Positions 1 through 7,891 of a stretch of DNA of 45,893 bases are shown here, piece after piece. Origin of the DNA: Marinobacter maroccanus (lineage in GTDB: Bacteria; Pseudomonadota; Gammaproteobacteria; Pseudomonadales; Oleiphilaceae). Made by a program: the position numbers and the translations under genes. The stretch is from NCBI RefSeq assembly GCF_002933275.1, contig NZ_PSSX01000028.1, forward strand, positions 1-45,893, read 5' to 3'. The notes beneath the pieces were generated by a model, which made no database searches, was not told where the DNA came from, and saw only the letters and a program-made list of their open reading frames with translations. Positions within the stretch are counted from its first letter, which is position 1. Each line of letters opens with the position of its first letter.

Positions 1-877
1 TCAGGGCTGGGCCGGCGGCCAATATGGCTTCATGGCCTTGCCACGAATCGGCCACGAAGTGATTGTCTCCTTCCTGGACGGCGACCCGGACCAGCCCATC
101 ATCACCGGGCGAACCCATCACATAACCAATACACCGCCCTATGGTCTGCCTGAGCACAAAACCCGCACGACCCTCAAAACCAAAACCCACAAGGGCGAGG
201 GCAGTAACGAACTGCGGTTTGAAGATGAGGCCGATCAGGAACAGATCTACGTCCATGCCCAGAAAGACCTGGATCTGCTCACCGAGAACAACCGCACGGA
301 GGTGATTCGTAACGACAGTCACCGCACAGTCGAAAACAACGATTTCAGTCACGTGAAAGGCAACGAGCATCGCACGGTCGATGGCGAGCAGCGGGAATCC
401 ATCGGAGGCGATTGCAGCCAGAACATAGGCGGCACATTCCACCAGAAATCCTCCCAGGGAACATTTAGCGAAGCGGGCACTGAAGTACACCACAAGGCGG
501 GAACCAAAGTGGTGCTGGATGCCGGCGCTGAAATCACCATTTCGGCGGGTGGCAGTTTTTTGAAACTGGACCCAAGCGGCGTGACGCTATCCGGGCCTGG
601 CATCAAGATCAATTCCGGTGGTTCGCCGGGAAGCGGAAGTGGACAAGGGGTGCTCGCTCCAAAGCTGCCTGCCTTGTTAGATAAAGAAGGAATGGCCAAA
701 CCCCAGTCCACTGAACTGGCGACAGTCGATCAGCGCAAGCCTGCAAAACCTGATGCGCTGAAAGCAGGGCGGCTGCCTGGCTCTGATCGGAAGCTCATCG
801 TTGATGTGATTGGCGGGAATCTGCATCGGGATACGGTTGAGGCAGTCAAGGACTCTTCGGAGGAGGAAAAGGCATGA
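1..877 (+). CDS. vgrG: Type VI secretion spike protein VgrG, C-terminal part (5' end outside window)
   Basis: The reading frame is open from base 2, so only the last ~291 residues are present. The first visible residues (GGQYGFMALPRIGHEV, then GDPDQPIITG) are the conserved end of the gp5-like OB-fold. Then come FEDEADQEQIYVHAQKDL and a glycine/valine-rich stretch of short repeats typical of the trimeric beta-helix needle. The last ~80 residues are a Gly/Ser linker and a polar tail (DVIGGNLHRDTVEAV...) that is not part of the core fold and may carry or receive the effector (inference). VgrG forms the tip of the T6SS puncturing device. The stop overlaps the next start (ATGA), so the downstream effector is translationally coupled. 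An internal ATG at 32 lies inside the conserved OB-fold and is not the true start. Confidence 0.95.
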   Translation, partial: QGWAGGQYGFMALPRIGHEVIVSFLDGDPDQPIITGRTHHITNTPPYGLPEHKTRTTLKTKTHKGEGSNELRFEDEADQEQIYVHAQKDLDLLTENNRTEVIRNDSHRTVENNDFSHVKGNEHRTVDGEQRESIGGDCSQNIGGTFHQKSSQGTFSEAGTEVHHKAGTKVVLDAGAEITISAGGSFLKLDPSGVTLSGPGIKINSGGSPGSGSGQGVLAPKLPALLDKEGMAKPQSTELATVDQRKPAKPDALKAGRLPGSDRKLIVDVIGGNLHRDTVEAVKDSSEEEKA

Positions 878-3800
878 CTGATGGCGTGACGTTTTCAGAC
901 GAATCCAGGCCACGGTCAATCCTCCGAAAAGCTCAATATGATGAATCGGAGCCCAGGGATCTCGTGCTCAACATTCCGAAGCGAAACGGTGGGCAGATTA
1001 CAGTCCCGTTGTTGAAAAAAGCACGAGCGAATAACGAGCGAGAGGACTACCAGGAAAATACTTTGCTCAGGGTGAAGCCCCTGGCGGAGATTGAGAGTGC
1101 CCTTCCCGTTTCGGCTGGGCATGGCGCACCGGTCAATCAGGGCAAGGCGGTTGCCCTGCTTCGGCCAGGTTATCTCTATGTGTTTAGTCGCGGCAGGATC
1201 TGGCGGGAACTGGAAATCGGTTCTGACTCCAAACTGAGTGATGTCGATTTGGGTGCCATTAAGACCGACCTGCAATCCCCCGAGAGTCAATTTCGAGTTG
1301 AGCGCTCTGCTGTGGGTGAATGGCTGGATGACCTTCTTGTTCCAGTGTTTCTTCAGGGGCAGGCCGTCATGCACGAGTTTCGTATGGCCTATAGCGAAAT
1401 CCAGTGGGATTGGGGCTATGTCGAGAAGCTTGAAAGCGATGAGCAAGCCCTGGCCGCCCGAACGACAGGGATTGGCCATGCCTGGGCAGTGATAACCGTA
1501 GATTCCCTGAGTTTTCAGTCAGGGTTCCCGGCATCTCGCGTCGAAGACCTGCCAGAACTCCGGGAACGGGATCTTGGAATCGAGCTGATGTTGGAGAATC
1601 CACGGGATTTCTCACCGGGCTTTGAGCGACCCTTGGATACAGAGCTGTGCGCGAAACTCGCCAAACGGTTAGAGAGTAATCATGAAGGCGCCGATGAACC
1701 GATCGAAGTAAATATTGAATGCGAGCCCGGCCAAGACGTTCTCGCTGGTCTTAGAGGTCAAAAAGGGTTGGCCTGTATAGCATTGCCCGATCCTCTCTTC
1801 AGATTGCGCCACTCATTGGCTCAGTTGCAGATGGCACTGCATTATCTCGATGCCGTGGATGTGTCGATCAAGAAGAATCCGATGGCCCACTCAGCAATGC
1901 TGATCCGGCAGGCCGTGTTCGATCCTTCACCAAACGTAAATCCTGGCGCTCTTGCGAAGTACGCCGAGGCTATTAACCGGCAAAAGCTGGATGACGTACT
2001 GCAAGCCTCGGAAAAAGACCATGCGGTTCGGGTTATCGAAGGTCATGTTGACGAACTTCTGGAGTCAATGCGGGGGAGAAAACTTGATCCATTCTTTGAG
2101 GACTATCGTGAATGCAGCGATGTTGCGATCTCCGAGGCTTACTTGCTGATTGCGGACAAACTGAATGTTCTGCAGCAGATTCCGGGTGTTTTGAACGCAC
2201 ACGGTGTTCAGAGTCGAAGCGATGCATTAACCGGATTGCGACAATGGATACTAAATGGCAGTTTTCTGACGGACTGGGCGCCGGAGTCGGGATCCACCGA
2301 AGAAACCGCCGACGATGCAATATCACTCTTTCACCGATTGGAACAGCTTACTCAGGATCAAACTGAGATTGATGGAGAGTTGCAAAATCGACTCAACATC
2401 CAGTCATTGATTTATTTGGAGAAACAGGTCAAAGAGCGTCAGGAAAGTGAAGTCGGCATAGCCCGTGATCTCTCCGATGCAGGAAAGGTTGGCGGGTTGG
2501 TTTCCGGGGCCCTGGGGGAATGGAGCTCTGCACTGCTCACCGTCTGTAAACGTCTCATTGAAGAGGGTGCGGTTCAGCAGGTTGAGATTCAGCGAATCAT
2601 GCAGGCTGCATCTTCCAATATTGTCCTGACCAGTCCTGATCTGAGAGGAATCGAAGTGATGGATCGGGCCGGTGCTGTCAGCAGAGGATCAATCGTTGGC
2701 ATGTTTGGTAACGGCCTTAACCGGGGGTTAACGGATTTTGATCGTTCTGAAGGGATTTTGACTCGAAAAAATGACTACCTCTATGCAGATTTGTTCGACG
2801 AATCGGATGATTTGGTGGCCTCAAGCAGTCCGACCCGTGCTGCTGCAGCGGTTGAGGAAGCAGTAAACAAGGTTGCTGGCGGGACTCTGGTGTTCTTCGC
2901 CCCGGCCGATCATCCCGAGGCCCGAAAACTGGGGTTGATAAAAGTGGATTTTGCGAAGCGGGTCGGCAAAGTTGTGGATGGTCCTGTGGTTTCCCGTGGG
3001 TTGGTGGTTTTGGCGGCGTTTAATGTATTTTTGGAGGCGTCCAGCATTATTGAAGCTGCAAGTTCGCGAGATAAGAGCTCTGCATTCTTGCCAATATCGA
3101 AAACAATGGGCGCTCTGACGGACCTGCTGGCGGCATCGCTTAAGCTGTCAGCAGTATTAGGGCAACATAGTGTGCAAAAAACAGGGATTTACAGATTCGC
3201 GACTCGTCCCTTGTTTGATATGAAAAACGTGTTTGTAGTTGGTAATAGGTTAAGAAGTCTGAATGCTTCAACATTAGTTCGGACTGTAGGCTTGGTAGGC
3301 TTCGTCGCGGGATCCATTAGTGTTGCTTTGAGCTCTTGGGAAATGCGCATCAGTCTAACCAACAAAGATTTCGATGCCGCAACGGGGCACGCAATAGCAG
3401 TGACCGGTGGTTTGATTTTTCTGGCCCAGCCGTTAATGGGTGCTTTTCTTGCGATCCCGGGTTGGGGGTGGGCTATTCTTGGTATGTCCATGGTGGTTGG
3501 GGGTGGGCTATACGCGGGAACAGTTAAAGATGATTCATTCGAAAAATTATTGAAGCGTGGCCCATGGGGTACCTATCCGGACAATTCTCTATCCACCCTG
3601 GATGATAAGGCCTATTACAGCATACTTCTTTCCGCTTTATCGCCGATTCAGGTCACGGCTCAGAGATATGCTGACATTGACCCGGACCCTGCGCTATCCC
3701 ACCCAAACTATCCTCCGGAACCGGATGACTACGTCATCACATTACAATCCCCCCTCGCAAGTCGCTTACAACTTCACCGTGGGTACGAGTGTCGATCAGA

Positions 3801-4239
3801 TTTACCCACACGGCCGTTTAATCTGGTTGTTCAGGAACTGGCTTACCAGTCTTCGAATACAAGCATGGTTGCTCCAGGATCGATGGCGCCGGTAAGCAGT
3901 ACCCAGTTAGTAAAAACGACACCGTTGACCAAAATTACCGCCCGGCAATCATTGCCTCATCTGTCAGCTGTGCGGTTCTTGGTCAAACGAGAGTTGCAGA
4001 GTAGTGAATACCGCAGCATATTTTACCAAGAATCGGTGACGACGAGAGTGAGAGTTGGATTTCAGGCCACTCTGGATACTGAACTGGGGCCGATTGTATT
4101 TCCTGCGCCGGTGAATGAGGACTACGAACCATTTGATGCGTCCCTGCATAATGATCCCCCATCCAAAGAGAGGACAGTGATGAGCCCATACGCTCAGCCC
4201 AAATCACCCTATTGGTATTTTACCGAGGTTAGTGCATGA
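874..4239 (+). CDS. VasX-like T6SS effector with C-terminal membrane segments
   Basis: This 1121-residue protein directly follows vgrG (ATGA overlap; strong GGAGGAGG ribosome site). The N-terminal ~150 residues contain VALLRPGYLYVFSRG, the hallmark of VasX/BTH_I2691-type T6SS effectors. The middle (~250-690) is mostly helical and charged. Hydrophobic segments lie near residues 707-729, 798-822 and 839-882, the last being a long Gly-rich hairpin. This resembles pore-forming, colicin-like effectors that depolarise the target inner membrane. The C-terminal ~240 residues are soluble and unfamiliar. Secretion probably uses the neighbouring VgrG; no DUF4123-type adaptor gene lies between them. The membrane segments and N-terminal motif are seen in the sequence; pore formation is inferred from VasX. 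No catalytic motif was recognised. Confidence 0.8.
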   Translation: MTDGVTFSDESRPRSILRKAQYDESEPRDLVLNIPKRNGGQITVPLLKKARANNEREDYQENTLLRVKPLAEIESALPVSAGHGAPVNQGKAVALLRPGYLYVFSRGRIWRELEIGSDSKLSDVDLGAIKTDLQSPESQFRVERSAVGEWLDDLLVPVFLQGQAVMHEFRMAYSEIQWDWGYVEKLESDEQALAARTTGIGHAWAVITVDSLSFQSGFPASRVEDLPELRERDLGIELMLENPRDFSPGFERPLDTELCAKLAKRLESNHEGADEPIEVNIECEPGQDVLAGLRGQKGLACIALPDPLFRLRHSLAQLQMALHYLDAVDVSIKKNPMAHSAMLIRQAVFDPSPNVNPGALAKYAEAINRQKLDDVLQASEKDHAVRVIEGHVDELLESMRGRKLDPFFEDYRECSDVAISEAYLLIADKLNVLQQIPGVLNAHGVQSRSDALTGLRQWILNGSFLTDWAPESGSTEETADDAISLFHRLEQLTQDQTEIDGELQNRLNIQSLIYLEKQVKERQESEVGIARDLSDAGKVGGLVSGALGEWSSALLTVCKRLIEEGAVQQVEIQRIMQAASSNIVLTSPDLRGIEVMDRAGAVSRGSIVGMFGNGLNRGLTDFDRSEGILTRKNDYLYADLFDESDDLVASSSPTRAAAAVEEAVNKVAGGTLVFFAPADHPEARKLGLIKVDFAKRVGKVVDGPVVSRGLVVLAAFNVFLEASSIIEAASSRDKSSAFLPISKTMGALTDLLAASLKLSAVLGQHSVQKTGIYRFATRPLFDMKNVFVVGNRLRSLNASTLVRTVGLVGFVAGSISVALSSWEMRISLTNKDFDAATGHAIAVTGGLIFLAQPLMGAFLAIPGWGWAILGMSMVVGGGLYAGTVKDDSFEKLLKRGPWGTYPDNSLSTLDDKAYYSILLSALSPIQVTAQRYADIDPDPALSHPNYPPEPDDYVITLQSPLASRLQLHRGYECRSDLPTRPFNLVVQELAYQSSNTSMVAPGSMAPVSSTQLVKTTPLTKITARQSLPHLSAVRFLVKRELQSSEYRSIFYQESVTTRVRVGFQATLDTELGPIVFPAPVNEDYEPFDASLHNDPPSKERTVMSPYAQPKSPYWYFTEVSA

Positions 4240-5312
4240 GAAACGCGCAGATGAAGACTGAGTATGCGGCCACAGCCTTCAGAACTGTTGCTATTCAGCC
4301 GCTGCCCGAGAGCCCAAACAAACGCACGCGGATCGGTGAAGAGCTTCAGCCCATAGGCAGTTATGCATGGGGCATTCCCTATCACGGCGCAGTTCAGGAT
4401 GTAGAGATTCTTCAGGACCAGGACAAAACCGATCCGGAATTTGAGAATAAGGACTGGTGGTGGAATCACCAAAAAATTCGTTTTGTGAATGGAAAGTTGG
4501 GGCTTAGGTTTTTAATTATGGCGTTGCCTGCTACCTGGGTTCTGACAGTATTCGTTGGAGGACTTGCTCTCATCGGACTGGGCATTATTGAGTTTTCGGA
4601 AGCTTTGGAGCTTTCAGGAATTTCCGTTGCTTTGCTGGCATTAGTGCTTGGTCCCGCTTGGATGCTGTTTGCCCTATGGATAATACCTTCCACAACAAAC
4701 TGGATAATGAGTACCGGAATAGCCCTCATCCTCAAACCCTTTGAAAAGGCCATCAACAAAAAACTGGACGACACCCTTGAAGACGGCTGTAGCGAATTCA
4801 ACCGCGTTGATGGTCAGATTCGTATTGCTCTGGGTCGGGGGCGTTTTTTCGAGGCGCCTTTCGTGGAGTTTGATGCTTATGTGGAACGTGTTGTCCAGCA
4901 CGGCGGTATCTTTTACCGGCTGATGCTGGTGCACCGTTACACCCAGAAAACCTTTAACAAAACAGGCTTCAGTACCATTGAGTCGGAAAAGTCAGAAGTG
5001 TTGGCGTTGTGGGATATGTTGCAACGCTATATGGATGTGACCCAGCCACTGCCGGATACGCCGCGACTAGAGCCCTTCCGTCATCTGGACCCGGTAACGG
5101 CTGAGCATGACAGAAAGACCGGGCGGAACCCGAGGTATTGGCGGGACCTGGATCTTGAATCCTGGAAGGACGGGGAAGGCTGGACAGAGGTCCACCAGCG
5201 CCAGAGCAGGTTTCCTTGGGGAAGCCGAACCTGCAAGCTTACGCCGCAATTGGGCAAGATCTCGATGGAGGAGTATCGGAAGCTGCGACCGCCTGGTGCG
5301 TGGCCAATCTAA
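4236..5312 (+). CDS. Probable T6SS immunity/accessory membrane protein (DUF6708-like)
   Basis: The start overlaps the effector stop (ATGA) and has GAGG 8 bases upstream; a second Met lies at residue 6. The 358-residue product has two strong hydrophobic segments near residues 89-117 and 125-150. A long cytosolic-looking C-terminal domain follows, rich in Trp, Arg and Tyr (for example NPRYWRDLDLESW). Proteins of this layout, often assigned to DUF6708, sit beside VasX-like effectors. The simplest reading is an inner-membrane immunity protein that blocks the pore made by the upstream effector, as TsiV2 does for VasX. The name and role are inferred from position, membrane topology and general resemblance. 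A role in effector folding or delivery cannot be excluded. Confidence 0.6.
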   Translation: MRNAQMKTEYAATAFRTVAIQPLPESPNKRTRIGEELQPIGSYAWGIPYHGAVQDVEILQDQDKTDPEFENKDWWWNHQKIRFVNGKLGLRFLIMALPATWVLTVFVGGLALIGLGIIEFSEALELSGISVALLALVLGPAWMLFALWIIPSTTNWIMSTGIALILKPFEKAINKKLDDTLEDGCSEFNRVDGQIRIALGRGRFFEAPFVEFDAYVERVVQHGGIFYRLMLVHRYTQKTFNKTGFSTIESEKSEVLALWDMLQRYMDVTQPLPDTPRLEPFRHLDPVTAEHDRKTGRNPRYWRDLDLESWKDGEGWTEVHQRQSRFPWGSRTCKLTPQLGKISMEEYRKLRPPGAWPI

Positions 5313-5340
5313 AGCCGGGTTCATGAACAAAACCTCAATT

Positions 5341-5374
5341 GTTGCATAATGCAACGCGTGTGGTAACCTGTTAC
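5341..5374 (+). promoter_or_regulatory. Two palindromes upstream of the toxin-antitoxin pair (candidate operator)
   Basis: GTTGCAT-A-ATGCAAC (5341-5355) is a perfect 7-bp inverted repeat around one base and includes a -10-like CATAAT. GTAAC-CT-GTTAC (5363-5374) is a second perfect dyad 7 bases further on. Both lie 30-65 bases before the antitoxin start, where antitoxin operators usually sit. Binding by the antitoxin is inference. Confidence 0.45.
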
Positions 5375-5404
5375 AAGCGTTAAGCAATACCTCAGGAGAC
5401 CACC

Positions 5405-5818
5405 ATGACAACCGCTGTCCGTCTCGACGACACTCTGGTCCGCCACGCCGCCGCTGAAGGCGCAGTTCATCGGCGCTCGACACCCAAGCAGATTGAGTAT
5501 TGGGCCGAGATAGGCCGTGCCGTTGCAGGGGACGTGAGTGCTGAAGATCTGATTGCCATTCTGCAGGGTATCCGCCAGGTGCGGGTTGAACCGGTGGTGG
5601 CTGAGTCTGTTTCCAGTGATGACCTCTGGGCTGAAGTAGATCAGGCCCGGGAAAGCGGTGATCTGGGGCGCTCGATTGCCAGAGGTCGCACGGTGTACCA
5701 GGCGTCTGGAGACAAGCCCGGCTATCTGGAAGCTATTTATCCGGATGGCACCCGGGAAGTCGGTCAGTTTCGCAACGGGCGTTTTGAAGCACTGAGTGAC
5801 CGTGACAACGCAGCCTGA
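5405..5818 (+). CDS. ParD-like antitoxin of a zeta-type toxin-antitoxin pair
   Basis: The 137-residue protein begins MTTAVRLDDTLVRHAAAEG and continues HRRSTPKQIEYWAEIGRAV. This is the ribbon-helix-helix-like N-terminus seen in ParD-like antitoxins (PF11903 type): a short basic strand and then helices that dimerise on DNA. The C-terminal half (residues ~75-137, ending YPDGTREVGQFRNGRFEALSDRD) would be the toxin-binding part. An AGGAG ribosome site lies 6 bases before the ATG. The last 23 bases overlap the toxin gene, so the two are made from one message. Upstream palindromes suggest autorepression. Family naming is from pattern recognition; the pairing is strongly supported by the overlap. Confidence 0.75.
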   Translation: MTTAVRLDDTLVRHAAAEGAVHRRSTPKQIEYWAEIGRAVAGDVSAEDLIAILQGIRQVRVEPVVAESVSSDDLWAEVDQARESGDLGRSIARGRTVYQASGDKPGYLEAIYPDGTREVGQFRNGRFEALSDRDNAA

Positions 5819-6380
5819 ACTCTGGCTGCTGGTTGGCGGTAACGGTGCCGGCAAGACCACCTTCTATGAGCGGTTCCTGGCTCGCCGGAAGATTCCTCTG
5901 GTTAATGCCGATAACATCGCCCGCAGTGTGTGGCCGGACGCGCCCGAGAAACACAGTTATGAGGCGGCGCTGATTGCTGAACGGGAACGGTTCCGACTGC
6001 TTGAGGAGCGCCATAGTTTCTGTTTCGAAACTGTCTTTTCTCATTCCTCCAAGGTGGATTTTGTCGGGGCTGCCAAGGCTGCCGGGTTTCGCATTCGGCT
6101 GTTTTATTTCCACCTCGAATTCGCTGCGTTGAACAAGGCTCGGGTGGCTTCCCGGGTAAAATCCGGCGGCCATCATGTGCCCGAGGCCAAGGTTGAGTCC
6201 AGAATTCCAAGGACCCTGGCCAATCTTCGCGAATGTATCGGGCTGGCGGACGAACTGCACCTCGTTGATAACTCCAGTCTCGACCAACCCTACGTGCGCA
6301 TTGCGGTCTGGGAGGCGGGGCAGTGGCGTACCTGTCAGGAGGTCTTGCCTCAGTGGGCAGCCGACATGATTGATACCTGA
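5796..6380 (+). CDS. Zeta-toxin-like P-loop kinase
   Basis: This 194-residue protein starts at GTG inside the antitoxin gene; a second in-frame GTG lies two codons later. Features: a Walker A motif GGNGAGKT at residues 14-21, NADNIA at ~37-42 and FETVFSH at ~77-83. These are the signature blocks of zeta/PezT-like kinases and related chromosomal P-loop kinases. Classical zeta toxins phosphorylate UDP-N-acetylglucosamine and block peptidoglycan synthesis. The chromosomal single-domain forms paired with ParD-like antitoxins are less well studied, so the substrate here is unknown. At ~195 residues it is shorter than plasmid zeta (~280). It converges with the DUF1853 gene, with only 4 bases between stops and no clear terminator. 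Confidence 0.8.
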   Translation: MTVTTQPELWLLVGGNGAGKTTFYERFLARRKIPLVNADNIARSVWPDAPEKHSYEAALIAERERFRLLEERHSFCFETVFSHSSKVDFVGAAKAAGFRIRLFYFHLEFAALNKARVASRVKSGGHHVPEAKVESRIPRTLANLRECIGLADELHLVDNSSLDQPYVRIAVWEAGQWRTCQEVLPQWAADMIDT

Positions 6381-6384
6381 TATG

Positions 6385-7284
6385 TCACTTTGGCCAGCTG
6401 TCCGGCACTATGAAAAAGCGGTTGGTTTCCTGCCAGAGGCCGCTCATGGAGTCCCGGTCGAGTTTCGCAAACAGGAGCGGAATGTTGTAGCGTTCTATTG
6501 TGTTCAACGCACCAGTCACTGCATCGGGTGCCGGTGGCTCGCTTTGACGCCACGGGCCGATCCAGTGGGGTTTGTTCAATACCACCCAGCCGGGAAGGTC
6601 CGATGGTTCAATCTGTGAGAGATAGCGCCACTGGCCGCGCAGGTGACTGGCTGGCACGGACTCAGGAGCGATAATCTGAGTCTCTGCCGGGTAAAACAGG
6701 TATCCCGGCATGAAAATCCGGGGAATAACAGGCTCTGCGATTCCAGCGTCCGCCAGCAATGCCCGGGCCTCGGGCAGCGCGGTTCGCTGGCTTTGCATGC
6801 GTAACATCCGGTCTGTTTTCAGATCGAGCCGGTCTTTGGCATTCGGGCCATACCACAGCGTTCTCCCACTTTGCTCCGGAACCCCCAGGTAGTATTTGAT
6901 GGCAATTTCATGGTGCTCGATTCGATCTTCCGACCGATTATGCACCACGAAATCCAGCTCGCCGATGGTTCGACCGTGGGACTGGATTTGTCTATTCTGC
7001 AGCAGAACATCCCAGCCCAGAAGGTCTTCCAGTAATACCCGGTAAAGCCGCTCGAAATAGAATCCGAGCCGCTTCTGGGGTGCCTCTCTGAGCAGCGCAG
7101 GTGCCATTTCCGGGTTATGATCCCAGGCCTGAAGTTGTTCTGTAATACCGTCAGGGAGATAACGGCACGGCTCAAATGTCAGTGGTGACTGCAGCAGTTG
7201 GGGCGCCCGGCACAGCCAGGCAAGGTGCCTGATCGCCGGCGTGGTCAGCTCTGGAGTTGAGTAGGGGGTTGTTTTTGAATCCAT
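6385..7284 (-). CDS. DUF1853 family protein, PD-(D/E)XK nuclease-like fold
   Basis: The 299-residue protein matches DUF1853 proteins of gammaproteobacteria. It carries LGFYFERL (residues 73-80), GELDFVVHN (108-116) and HHEIAIKYYLG (124-134). The spacing of D111, E126 and K130 fits the core of a PD-(D/E)XK nuclease or a non-catalytic relative. No biochemical role is established for the family as far as I know. The gene stands alone on the minus strand. It converges with the zeta-like gene and is divergent from the glyoxalase gene across a 64-base gap that must hold both promoters. No signal peptide or membrane segment is visible, so it is probably cytoplasmic. Confidence 0.8.
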   Translation of the reverse strand: MDSKTTPYSTPELTTPAIRHLAWLCRAPQLLQSPLTFEPCRYLPDGITEQLQAWDHNPEMAPALLREAPQKRLGFYFERLYRVLLEDLLGWDVLLQNRQIQSHGRTIGELDFVVHNRSEDRIEHHEIAIKYYLGVPEQSGRTLWYGPNAKDRLDLKTDRMLRMQSQRTALPEARALLADAGIAEPVIPRIFMPGYLFYPAETQIIAPESVPASHLRGQWRYLSQIEPSDLPGWVVLNKPHWIGPWRQSEPPAPDAVTGALNTIERYNIPLLFAKLDRDSMSGLWQETNRFFIVPDSWPK

Positions 7285-7348
7285 ATGGCCAGAATACCGT
7301 AAACTGTCCGCAAGGCACGATGATCAATACAGTTCTGGAGGAGGCTTC

Positions 7349-7789
7349 ATGCAATATCTTCACACCATGATCCGGGTGAGCAACCTGGATGAGACGCTGC
7401 ATTTCTTTTGCGATCTGCTGGGGATGGTTGAGATCAGTCGCAAGAGTAGCGACAAAGGGCGATTCACCCTGGTGTTTCTGGCTGCGCCCGACGACGAAGC
7501 CCGTGCCCGTGAAGACCGGGCGCCGATGATCGAGCTTACTTACAACTGGGATCCGGAAGAGTATACCGGCGGGCGTAATTTCGGCCATCTTGCCTACAGG
7601 GTGGATGATATTTATGCCCTTTGTGAGCACCTTAAAGCCAATGGGGTAACGATTAACCGTCCGCCCCGTGATGGCCATATGGCCTTTATCCGCACGCCGG
7701 ATAACATCTCGATCGAGCTTTTACAGAAAGGTGAGGCGTTGCCACCGAAGGAACCCTGGGCCAGCATGGAAAACACTGGCACCTGGTAA
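7349..7789 (+). CDS. gloA: Lactoylglutathione lyase (glyoxalase I)
   Basis: A 146-residue single VOC-fold protein that isomerises the hemithioacetal of methylglyoxal and glutathione to S-lactoylglutathione in the cytosol. The four metal ligands of glyoxalase I are all present: H5 (YLHTMIRV), E62 (MIELTYNW), H80 (GHLAYRV) and E123 (ISIELL). The sequence keeps the short, Ni-type length of bacterial GlxI, with a slightly longer acidic loop (DDEARAREDR) near residue 50. GGAGG lies 6-7 bases before the ATG. It appears monocistronic: a Clp-N ATPase follows but has its own extended -10 promoter. Confidence 0.92.
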   Translation: MQYLHTMIRVSNLDETLHFFCDLLGMVEISRKSSDKGRFTLVFLAAPDDEARAREDRAPMIELTYNWDPEEYTGGRNFGHLAYRVDDIYALCEHLKANGVTINRPPRDGHMAFIRTPDNISIELLQKGEALPPKEPWASMENTGTW

Positions 7790-7823
7790 GCCCGCAGGCG
7801 GGGCGCCGCCAGGGGCTCGGGCG

Positions 7824-7832
7824 TGGTATAAT
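7824..7832 (+). promoter_or_regulatory. Extended -10 promoter element for the Clp-N ATPase gene
   Basis: TGG-TATAAT is a perfect extended -10 (TGn plus consensus hexamer) ending 59 bases before the ATG at 7892. No good -35 is seen at 17 bp, which fits an extended -10 promoter. Confidence 0.6.
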
Positions 7833-7891
7833 AAGAATCTGCAACAGCGCTTTCGCATCAGGATGATGCATTCATAACATGGAGAAGTTTG

